This document shows, piece by piece, positions 37,543 to 47,089 of a stretch of DNA of 64,000 nt (the stretch's first letter is position 1; every line of letters starts with the position of its first letter). The translations under genes were made by a program, and so were the position numbers. Source of the stretch: Hymenochaete sp. R1 (lineage: Eukaryota; Basidiomycota; Agaricomycetes; Hymenochaetales; Hymenochaetaceae); NCBI GenBank assembly GCA_019400425.1, contig JAFREE010000029.1, positions 124,001 through 188,000 on the forward strand, written 5' to 3'. A model generated the notes under the pieces. That model saw only the letters and a program-made list of their open reading frames with translations, searched no databases and had not been told where the DNA came from.

Positions 37543-37726
37543 CTGTGACGCGTTTGTGACAACGCAAAATCACGTGGTAAATTACCTTTTCCAGAACGAT
37601 CGACATACGAATTCGAGATTATGTCAGGCTTTCCTTTGGTTCCTTTCAAATTCATCCCTCTTTGTTCTCATTTGAAGCAACTCCTAAGTCAATCTCTATT
37701 ACAAGTGTACTTCATTACCATTTAGT

Positions 37727-38934
37727 TTAGTTTAGATGAAGATGAACTAAAATTACAGAATGAAATAAGGGAAAGAATAGAGGTTCTTACCGGGATATTG
37801 TGTAAATGAATCAATTGAGTTAGAGAAGCTCGAGAAGGTCGATCGTGTGACCACGATTTTCGTGACTCCGTGTTGTCCACTCTCTGCCATTTCCGGACGG
37901 CCTTGACCTTGCATTTCCGCCGCTACAATTGAAATTCAACAAGATCTAAACAAAAAGTGAGTGATCGAGTTGTGCCGGATTGAGTCCAATTCAGTAATGA
38001 ATGTACGAATCTAGTCATTCATTATGATAAAACTCTACCATACCTTGATCATTGTCGGAAGTAGCGTCTACTACCTCGTCATCCGGACCATCCGCGGCCT
38101 CGTTAGAGGCCTTTCCCGTATCCTTACCGGAGGTGTAGTTGGAGCGGGGCGCGCGTTTTTTGACGAAATCGAGAAAGTGTCGACCGATGTCGACGCTCTG
38201 TTCGAGAAAATCGAGGCGTTAGAAGCAGAAGGTCGAATTTGGCCGGTGCGCGTTAATGTTCTTCTTTGGCCTCTTCGTTCCCTACTGACATACGGACCAG
38301 TTCCAAATCCGGGTAGTGCGAGATGGTGTAACGAGGGTTCGGGTGCAGGAGATGGTGAGCTTGGGAGGGCCGGTTGCATACTAAAACAAAAACAAGCCGG
38401 TCAGTAGTGTCGAAGCTTGAACATCCAAGGAGAGCCCGTGTCGTTCTGTGCTGTACCCAATCATGTATTCGTCGTATCCACGTCTCGGGTCGAATTTACC
38501 AATCTGAATGCGTCGCTACATGACGATGGTGCGTAAGAGGTCTCGTAGCTCGGTGTCATCTCGGCTTGCGCCTATCGTTGCACTCGCTTCTTTGTTTGCG
38601 GAACTATCGACGGTCATAGTCTCGAGGACCGCATCTGAGGAGAAGCGGAAGGACGTGCGGTCGCAGACTCACTCGAACATGTCAACGAGCAAGGAGGTGG
38701 GTTTGTACCAATGCTCCTTGCCGATGCAGAGAAGATTGTAAAGAACTTGACCCCGTGTTAGCGTAATGTCCCTTGAGAAGAGGTTTTAATCTATAAGTAC
38801 ACGGTGTAGTTGAAAAGTTTCCGAACATACTTGGCTATCTTCTGCATCGTCGACCTTTGCAAGTTGAGTCCACCGGGAGCTTGTTGATGGATGTGTTTCA
38901 CGCGTTCGTCATCAGTTTCCAAGATCTCTTTCAT
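37727..38934 (-). pseudogene. Second transposon gene, unidentified, one in-frame stop
   Basis: Reading the minus strand gives a spliced frame that starts MKEILETDDERVKHIHQQAP at 38934, only about 12 bp after the transposase stop. Exons continue as DITLTRGQVLYNLLCIGKEH, SLLVDMFEDAVLETMTVDSS, DDTELRDLLRTIVM, RRIQIGKFDPRRGYDEYMIG, YATGPPKLTISCTRTLVTPS, RIWNW, SVDIGRHFLDFVKKRAPRSN and a polar tail ending VHLHLN with stop TAA at 37727-37729. All introns have GT..AG ends and keep phase. The single defect is a TAG at 38516-38518 between TIVM and RRIQIG, where no plausible intron fits. No family was recognised with confidence. It could be an accessory protein of the transposon or a captured host gene. 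Because the frame is otherwise intact, the nonsense mutation is probably recent, or it is a sequencing error. Confidence 0.55.
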
Positions 38935-38945
38935 TCCCTAGTACT

Positions 38946-41680
38946 TTACGTATCGTAATCCCTAAGCATTGCGAACGGATGCCTACGATGGCTTCTGTGT
39001 TCCTTACTGGACCACTTCTTCAACGCCTCCGATCCATTGAGACCTTCCAGATACGACGTAACAAAATTGCGCGATCTCCTGTCGTATCTAAGTATGCCTG
39101 TCAGCACATGCCGCCAGACATTCCGTCCACTTACTTCCGAATAGATTCCAGCGGCACATCGTCCAAACAGCTGATAACCTGTCTTTCCATCTCGGACTCC
39201 GTTCTGGGCACGGGGAGCAGGCGGTACCTGTACTTCGCAGCTCCCCAAACCTGCTCAATAAAATTAAGCTCACAATGGAAGCGGGGATAAAATACACAAA
39301 TTTGTCCTTCTGCCTCCAAATATTCCTGAATCGCTGGTTTTGCGTCTTTGAAGTCTGGTTCGTTGTATAACAGTTTCCTCATACAACAATCCTTCGCCGC
39401 ATCGTCTTTTCTGCACTTGAAGCCCGCACATTGACCTCTGATCCTCTGATCCGGAGTGATTCGTCCCCTTTCCTGCAAAATGCGTGCCATTCCTTTGAAG
39501 ACCCTGTAATCGCTGTCTACGGGATCACCTTGATGAGACGGTTCGAGGTCGTACATCTTCTGAATTCGTCGCTGTACGTTGCCTTCTTCGTCAGTTTCAT
39601 CATACCATCCGTCTCTCATCTTCGGGCCCCCTTTCACCGGCGTCCAGTCCAATCTAGGATGGACGACCATACGGGTAGCTGAAAGTGAATCATCCGCGCG
39701 TTTTCGGTGCGTGGAAGCGTTGTCGAAGGCAAACACCCCCGTTTTATCAGGAAACTCCTTCTTGAAGATCGAGACGGTTTTCCTGAGCTGGTTGAACACT
39801 TCCGTCGAACCAAAGTACCCTTCCCTGTTCTTACCCGCTTTAAAAACCTCTCGGGCACACTCCAATCTGCAGACAACCGTAAGTGTGAAAACGAGATACT
39901 GGGTTTGAAAGCGTACCCATCACTGCTTTTCAGAAAGCCACGCTGGGGCACACAAAAATCGGATACCATTATAGATACCCCCTGTCCTTTTGCTTGTGGC
40001 TTAGCAGTCCAGGACTTATGCCGCCACCTTTTGCGTTGCTGGTCATTAGCGAAGAAGGTCGACTCGTCGTGCGTGACTAAAACGTAAGGACGCGGCCCGT
40101 CACTCGCCAATCCATCTTTATCGAAGTTCATCCCTTCCCACAGGCCTTTCATAGTTGCCGTAAACTGCTCTCTTTCTTTAACCACGTCGTCCCTCTCATG
40201 CCCGTCGACGTACATTCCATTCTTCTGTTTCTCGTATCGAAAATCCATTGCGTTCATCCATCTTTCGCACGTTCTCATCGAAGGTGGTTTGCTGATCCCA
40301 AGTCTATCTTTCACAGCGGGCTGCCTCGTGTACTCTTGCACGTCTGTAGGACCCAAGAACTCTTTGTTCAACGCAACTAGATATGCATGCAACTCAGTCG
40401 AGAAGTCCTCGTCAGCTATGAGGGAAAGCCTAACGCGATGACGCATGTCTGCTGGATATTCCGTGGGATCAGCCAAGTTCCTCCGGGTCCATGTCCTTAG
40501 CTTCCGACCCCAACTCTTCTGTCGTCCGACACACAAAGCTGCGAGCTGTGACGATTTGCGCCAGTTCATATTCTCGTGAAGGTAGATGTTCAATAAGGCT
40601 GCCATTCCTCGTATGCGATAGCACAACTGGCGGTCCAGTCTAGAATCCTTCGCCATGTTGGTGTACCGCAACGCCGCTTTCCTCATGTTATCGTTTTTCG
40701 CAGGTGGTAACGTCGCATCAAACGGGTCGGGTGACAATGGGACAGCCGTCGACGTTTGCTGGTGGGAACAAGGCGCAGATTCGTCCGTTCCAGTGAATGG
40801 TAAGCTTCTGTTTTTTTCGTTCCAATGCCGGAAAAGGTCCTGGGCCGCGGTCGCAGTATCCAACTGTTGAGGTGCGTTCTCCTCATTCGATCCAGGAGCC
40901 GGTGCTACACACTGATTTGCGTGAGCTTTCGTCACATCCTGTAGTGCTCGTCGTTTCCTATGCCACCGTCGGAGTTCATATAGAGCTTGGGCAATTCGGT
41001 CTATACGCGCCATGCATGCCATTCTCGCAGGGCGAGGAAGCCTGCTCGAAGCTATGGAACATGACTTCTGGGCATTCAAGACCCACGCTTCAGACCTTGA
41101 ATCAAACTCGGGGTCTGGAACACTCCACTCGTCCGGTTCATTAACATCCTCGTTCTCACTGTCTGACGCGCCAGCCTCGCTGTCACCACTGTCGCTCCCC
41201 CATCCACCCTCCTTGTCGGAGTCCGGTGGGTCTTCTTCATCGACATTCAGTATCAGGTTGTCTGTAAAGAATGGTTAATAACAAGCCTCGGATGTCAAAC
41301 AGACTCCAGACGAAAAGGTCATTATCCGGGAAGGAACACATACAACAAGATTGGGACGACGGTTCAGACGTTTGTCCCCTCATCTCAGAGGTTGCACCAT
41401 CTTCGTCACCAGACACAATAACGGTTAGTCGTGGTTGCTTCTGTTTTTCGTTCTGACACGAGTCAATAGATATGCGCAATGCATCTTCATCGTCGTCGGG
41501 TTGGAAGGAGTCGAGCGGAAGTTGAGACAACAATGTCTCAGGAAGAGGTCGTTTATGCTAAATCAGAGTCGAATGAGCGGGTTGGTCAGACAGATCGTAT
41601 TTCGGTGTTCCTACTTTAGGTATTGCACATATGCCGAGGTTTTTTATGCCCGATCTTGCTCGTTTTTTTCGCAAAGGCAT
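38946..41680 (-). CDS. DDE transposase, spliced, apparently intact
   Basis: The start ATG at 41680 gives MPLRKKRARSGIKNLGICAI. An acidic second and third exon follow (PPDSDKEGGWGSDSGDSEAG), then the main exon (about 41050 to 39925) with RTWTRRNLADPTEYPADMRH, a DNA-binding-like region, and the first catalytic Asp in LVTHDESTFFAND. The next exon (about 39870 on) has FKAGKNREGYFG and GVFAFDNASTHRKRADD with the second Asp, then a Cys cluster (CAGFKCRKDDAAKDCC) and FHCELNFIEQVWGAAKYRYR with the Glu. The last exon ends RSHRRHPFAMLRDYDT with stop TAA at 38946-38948. The HDES..DN..H..N.IE pattern is the DDE/D core seen in an abundant group of agaricomycete transposases related to Tc1/mariner. No stop or frameshift was seen. 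Exact limits of the small 5' exons are provisional. Confidence 0.82.
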
Positions 41681-42083
41681 CCACCTTAGGCTTGCCTATG
41701 TAGATTTGTCTGGTTTTCTCTGTGCATGTCTCGATGTCCCCAGCATTCAATTCAGTTGATTACATAAGTAAAGCGTGAGAACAACTTGCTCGATACAGAT
41801 CTTCCGACTTCAAACACACAAAATCTTCAAGTCGCGTCTCAAAATTTTGCCTCAGATCTCGAACTTTTAGGAAAAAAGAGGAAGAAAGAGACCATGTTCA
41901 TTTTGTTTCTTTCTCTTCTCCTTCCACAGCACATATTTTACAAAAGCGAGACACGAGAAATGAAGGGTAGATTTGGCCCTTTCATTCTCGTGTCTTGGAT
42001 TTTTCTAAAAGTTAAAATTGAACGAGAAGACGAGGTCGGAAGGTGTGTAACGCTCTCTCAGAATTACCTTAAAAGGAAATCAC
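41681..42083. other. Transposon 5' subterminal region
   Basis: This 400-bp noncoding stretch between the transposase ATG and the right inverted repeat should contain the transposase promoter on the minus strand. It holds a strong inverted repeat at 41949-41994 and purine/pyrimidine mirror tracts at about 41875-41930. Confidence 0.5.
41949..41994. repeat. Subterminal hairpin inside the transposon
   Basis: AGACACGAGAAATGAAGGG (41949-41967) faces CCCTTTCATTCTCGTGTCT (41976-41994) across an eight-base spacer. The arms pair along their length except for small irregularities around the A/T run in the middle. Confidence 0.8.
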
Positions 42084-42116
42084 GGGGGGGGTGCACACTT
42101 CTTGTGTCGTGCACCT
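42084..42116 (-). repeat. Right terminal inverted repeat
   Basis: 33 bp, the perfect inverse of the left end. It is followed by TA at 42117-42118. Confidence 0.92.
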
Positions 42117-43057
42117 TATAGACGGAGACGTATGACTAGGGTTACTCACACTTACTGGCCGTCGTGGCCGGCGTGGGAGATGGTGACGTGGGTAAGTGAG
42201 CGGGTGGTTATCAACACCGGTATCGTTATCGACACCAATATCGATACCAAACGAGCGAGTGAGCGAGAGAGGGTGCGCGGAGATGATGGGTGTATGGGGA
42301 TTTGAGAGCACCAGAACAGAAGTAGTACCAGTACCAGCAGTGACCGAGTCACCGATAATTACTGTCCGAGTCCGAGTCCGAGTCTGGCAGGACCTCCAGA
42401 ACGAACAGAAGCGGAACAGAAGGAGAAGGAGATAGATGGGAGCGGGGAAGGATTCAAGGAAAGGCTGAAAGGCTGAAGGGAGAACGGCGAGTGATGTGAT
42501 GACTAAGAACAGAACGAGGATCGGGGATCGGGGATCGAGGAATCAAATCAGAATCTAGGGGGAGGGGAGGGGAGGTGGAGCGGGAGCGGGGCTAAATCGG
42601 GACACTGAGCACTGAGCACTGAACCTGTCGGGGCTGGCTGGAATCACTATTATTATTATCGTTGTTGTTTAGATGCGAATACGGACAGCCAGTTCTCCTC
42701 CAGTTTACTGAGTGAGAGTGAGTGAGACATGGCTAGACTTGAATGCCGCGATGGATAGTCGTTATAGTAACTTGTACTTCAAAAGAGAGACAGGAGAGAG
42801 GGGATGAGACAGGAATCGATTTGTGAAGGAAAGGAGATGATCGGCAGTCGATCCTTGTCATCACTTCTCATACTAAATAAGGTAATAATTTAATCGCTTC
42901 CCCTCTTTCTCTCTTTCTCTTCACACCTCCTCGTCTTTGTCTGTCTGTCCCTGCTGGTCTCATAAAGAGCCTCAACTCACACATTCGTTTGATTTCCACT
43001 TCCCCTTTCTCTTTCTCCCCACCATCACCGACGTCGTTGACGACGACGAGCAACCAG
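42117..43057. other. Promoter side of the glutaredoxin-fold gene
   Basis: About 940 bp are present from the transposon to the ATG at 43058. It contains direct repeats of GAGCGA/GTGAGC type, CACTGAGCACTGAGCACTGA near 42603-42622, and a pyrimidine-rich tract (42897-43020) typical of fungal 5'UTRs. No gene was recognised. Confidence 0.45.
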
Positions 43058-44519
43058 ATGAATATGTCTCTCGCCTCCGTCTATCCTCCCTCTACTCCTA
43101 CCCGACCGCACCCCTCGGCGTCCCCTTCTTCTTCTCATTTACGCCATCCCTCCTCGTCCTATTTCCAGCACTCCGTACGTTATCGTTATTCTCACAACAG
43201 CAGCTGCATATATACCGACTCTCATAACTAACATATCGCACCACCCCAAACAGGCTTTCTCATCACAAATGCGCTCCTCTTCCTCTCTCGACTCCCTCTC
43301 GACGGTTTCTACAGACTCGGACTCGTACTCCCCCTCTTCACCAGGAACACCCTCGAAGGATTTCCCTCACCCCGTCCGCACGTCTCGCTCCAATTCCCCC
43401 TCTTCGTCCCTGGCCTCGACCTCGACCTCATCCTCCCCTTCCTCATCAGCTACCTCCTCAGTAACCTCCTCCTATCCAAACTCCCTCAACTCCTCCCCCC
43501 TCAGATCGTTCCTCGCTTCTGTATCGAATCTCATTCACTCGCCATCCCGCCAACACCAACGTCAGCCCCACCAATGGCAGAAACTCAACTTCCACCTCCA
43601 ACTTCAGCGTCAGCCGCTCCTCCTCCCCCTCAAGGCGGCCCCGCTTCTCCCTGCCTCCACACAGTCGTCGATGCCGTTCTCGTTGCCGGTCCCGAGGGTG
43701 CTGAGGAGACGCACGACGGCGTTGCTTGCATTGGCGGTGTTGCTTGCGCTTTCACTGTGGACTGTGTCTACGTCTTCGTTTGCGGTTAGTGGGGGGCGGG
43801 CGAGGGAGAGGTTGGAGATGGAGGCGTTTGCGGGGCGGGGATGGCACACGAGTACGCTCGACCGGTATCGCGCAAAGGCGTCCGTCGACTCCACCACCCC
43901 CACCACCGTTCTCGAGGAAGAAGGCGACAACCCCTCCCAACTCAACACCCCCTTCACCCCCTCCGACGAACTCGCCGCCCTCCTCTCCTTCCTAACCTCC
44001 TCCACCTCAGCCCTCCCGCCCTCCCTCGACCCCTCCGTCCCCCTCCCCCCAACGCACATCCTCCCCTTCTCCCTCGCGCGCCTCCCTGCGACGCACGCCC
44101 GCGCGGAGCTCGACAGGCTGAGAGAAGAGACGTGGGGGATGTACCCTGTTGTCGTTGTGGGGAGACGGGGGAGCGGGGTGAGGGCGCTGGGGATGTTGTT
44201 GGAGGGGGTGGGCGTTGGGAGGGGGGAGGTGACGAGGGTTGAGGTGGATGGGAGGGGGGACGAGGGGGTCGTGGTTGGTGCGTTGAGGAGGCTTGCGGTG
44301 GATACCTCTACCACCACCTCTTCCTCTTCCTCTACCACACCAAAGAGTACGGTGGACACGGGACCGCAGCTCCCGCTACTGTTCATCGGAGGACGGTACG
44401 TCTCGCAGGGCGAGGTGCCGGCCCTCATGAAAGAGGGCGGGGCGGGCTTGGTGCGCATGTTGAGGGAGGCGGGCGTGCGGCTTGCGGATGTGAATGGGCG
44501 TGGGAAGAAGGGGCATTAG
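43058..44519 (+). CDS. Membrane-anchored glutaredoxin-fold protein lacking the active-site Cys
   Basis: Two exons (43058-43174, 43254-44519) join in phase to 460 residues. The first about 190 residues are Ser/Pro-rich and disordered. A single membrane segment follows (TALLALAVLLALSLWTVS). The C-terminal domain has a glutaredoxin layout: MYPVVVVGRRGSGVRALGML, where Grx proteins have a CPYC/CGFS-type site, then a helix, and LPLLFIGGRYVSQGEVPALM (the substrate-binding region of Grx) plus LVRMLREAGV. The catalytic cysteine is replaced within VGRRGSG, and the domain has no cysteine at that site. The layout recalls the Golgi/ER membrane monothiol glutaredoxins Grx6/Grx7, but redox activity is not expected. 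The start ATG at 43058 (MNMSLASVYPP) was chosen because it splices in frame; an internal ATG at 43269 is the alternative. Confidence 0.7.
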
Positions 44520-47089
44520 GTCGTGTTGTCGGGGTCGTGTTGTCGTTGGCTCGAGTGGTGTCGGGTTGGGTGGGTCGATGGGTCGGGTGGTGCGTGCGTT
44601 GGCTTATCGCTCGCTCGGTGACGGTGTGTGCTGTGCCTTGGCCTCTTGCGTGCTTTGGGCTTTGGGTGGTCGGTGGCACAGGCACCGTATGTATGTATGC
44701 ATATGTGCGGGTCCGTGCGTTCATGCGCCCGTGCGTCCGTGCATGCTTTCAACCTTGGATTCGTTGGGGTGCCTCGAACTTCTCCCGCTCCCGAGTTTGG
44801 TATCGACCTTCTCACTCACTCGCTCTCTGCTTGCTCCTTACACCTCCTTTTCGCTCGGTCGATTGGTTTCGGTTTTCGTTCGTGACGTGTCTGTCGTTTT
44901 CGGATTGAGGCTGGTGTGTTCGAACTTATTTTAATTCGTCTTTCTTCATTTGCGGAATGGGAGGGGTGTCGGTGTCGGCATCGTTGTGTATCACGCGATT
45001 CGATTCGCCCATCCTCTCACACCTCTCCGATTTTTCCAAACAACACCTCTTCGAACACTGCATCACTGCTCCGGGTTGTTTTATCCTCCTTTCTGTCCTG
45101 TCTTCTATTAGTACTAGTGCTAGTACTGCTTTTCTCCCCTTTCTCGTGTTTTTTTTTTCGTTCTCGTTCGTAATCGCTCCCTCCCCCCCCCCCAAATTCG
45201 CACTGGCATTCGCATGTTGTCCTCCACTAGTACCGTTTCCCCCCAAAAACTCGCGAACCTTTCAAGTCTCAGTTTCGATTTCGGTTTCGACCTCCTAGAT
45301 CTTATCTCTTTTTTGTCGTGTGTCGTGTTGTTCAGTCTTTAGTTTTCAGTATTCGGTATTCAGTACTCGTTATAAGACTCTTCTCCCCTCTCTTTTCTTC
45401 TCTTTTCGATAATATTAATGATCACTCGTCGCTCGTCAGCAGTCGGCAGTAATCGGCAATCGTGCATGCATGGTCGTGTTTGTGTTCGTGTTTGTGTTTA
45501 CAGTTGAGACTGTAATTATGACTATGACTGTGTCTGTCTGATTAATTGTGTCTTTGATTTTATGAAAGTAAAGACAAAAGTGAAGGCAGGGAGTAAAGGC
45601 AGAAGCAAAAAGCGAAGGTGAAAACAGAAGCGAAAACAAAGGCCAAAAAGAGAGATAATAAGACGGTTTATCATCAGCTAGGGGACCGGTATCACTGGAT
45701 CGGTATCAGCACTAGTAGTAGTACTAGTGTATCACTCGCTGGCACCGTGGCACGAGTACGACTCCGGACTCGAAGTTCGAACTGGGACTCAAGACTCGGA
45801 TTAATATTTACGACTTAAACTGGGGACTACGACTCGGGTTGGGGTTCAGGTTCAGGTTCAGGTTCAGGTTCAGGTTCAGGTTTCATCAGGTGGTACTGTA
45901 CAGTGTACTAGTACCATGTTTACTGTTTACATCCTCCCTTCCTCCCTCAGTCTGAATCTTAAACTGGGCTGCCATGACCATGACCATGACGAGGCTCAGG
46001 CTGGGGGTGAGGCTGGGAGTGACTCCAAGAGGAGAAGAGGCGGACTCGAACGACGGACGACGGACGACGGACGACGCGGTGGGAGGGCTTACTACCGTGA
46101 CTAGTACTAGTACTGGCAATATTAAAATTAATATCCTAGGAGAAACAACATCGTGTTCATCATGTTTTGGCGAGGCGTACGACTCAGAACATGAGCGAGT
46201 GAGAAACTCACAGAGCATGTGGCCCGGGAGGGGCTGTCACGGCATCCGTCAATATTGAAGCCGTGAAGAGTGAATGGCCGTTAGCATGAAAAGACTAGTA
46301 CTATAAGGCTTGAGGTTACAGTAATTAATATTACATAAGTTAGTGAGGATCCTTCGGATCTGGTACAAGTATTATGTAATTCAAAAGATCGACAGAAGCT
46401 CGAGCTCTTGGACGAAAGGTTGCGATCTTCTGCTTCTGCTAATTCATCTTGTTTTTAGACATGGGCTTTTATGATAGCGCCTTTTCGCTCATTCAGCATG
46501 ACGCGCTTACTGTATCATGTCGCTGAGACAATGATGGTTCGGATTCAAACTGGGGTGAGTAGCGAGTTTGTTGATTTTTTGCGCTTGCGGCTTTGTTCGT
46601 TGAGAATCCTTGCAGTGGCAATTCTCTGACTTGGACTCGGTTGCAAGCTGTCGTTTCTATTTTTCCAGCGAGCGAGTTCAAGTTGACCCGAGCCAAACTG
46701 TTAAATTCTTTTTTATCGAGGACCTGAGTGTGTTTTACATGGTTAAGATTGAGTAAGTAACGATCACTACTTTGCGCCCTCGAGTCGACTCAGGTTTCAT
46801 CACGAAAACTGATGTGCAAAGGATCATGCTTTGGATACCAGCGTGTGGTCTCTCAGGAAGGGGCTCTTTATTACTATTACTATCACTCCCGACCTTTCCC
46901 CACGCCGTTCGCTGAATAGCATCTAACTGCTCAGTAGAGCATCCCGACGTTCTTTACTTAGCCACGCTCTTTTACATTATTACATTAAATGTGAGTTCCC
47001 GGGCCTCTGTTCTTCGCCACAAGCAACCGTTCTAACATTAAGATAAAATTTACTCAGAACACCGGTTGATGCGACAGCATAATGCGCGA
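44520..47089. other. Gene-poor intergenic with TACTAGTA clusters
   Basis: About 2.6 kb without a convincing gene. It holds TACTAGTA-type motifs at about 45110, 45226, 45709-45725, 45907, 46101 and 46294. It also has AATTAATATTA palindromes near 46125 and 46323, GACCATGACCATGACCATGA at 45975-45994, and (GGACGAC)n near 46053-46075. Open frames here are low-complexity mirrors on both strands. The last 100 bp lead to the F-box start. Confidence 0.45.
45843..45882. repeat. (GGTTCA)n hexamer repeat
   Basis: Six to seven units of GGTTCA occur in tandem and end GGTTTCATCAGG. Confidence 0.85.

Larger units (their letters stand above)
37510..42116 (-). mobile_element. Complete TA-flanked DDE DNA transposon, 4,607 bp
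   Basis: Both ends carry the same perfect 33-bp inverted repeat, beginning AGGTGCACGACACAAGAAGT and ending in a run of eight C. The left copy is 37510-37542 and the right copy is 42084-42116. Each end is flanked by TA (37508-37509 and 42117-42118), the target duplication expected of Tc1/mariner-type elements. Inside, on the minus strand, are a spliced DDE transposase gene (41680 to 38946) and a second spliced gene (38934 to 37727). The inverted repeat is itself built around GTGCAC at both sides. Perfect end repeats and an open transposase suggest recent insertion. The superfamily assignment is inferred from TA, the DDE spacing and the HCELNFIEQVWG motif. Confidence 0.88.

Noticed and set aside
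38024..38407. Plus-strand frame of 127 residues inside the transposon
   Set aside because: The minus strand here gives spliced exons with consistent phase that belong to the second transposon gene, so the plus frame is a shadow.
43610..44458. Minus-strand frame of 282 residues opposite the glutaredoxin-fold gene
   Set aside because: It is an antisense shadow in GC-rich, stop-poor sequence. The plus frame has a membrane segment, a Grx-like fold and a spliced first exon.
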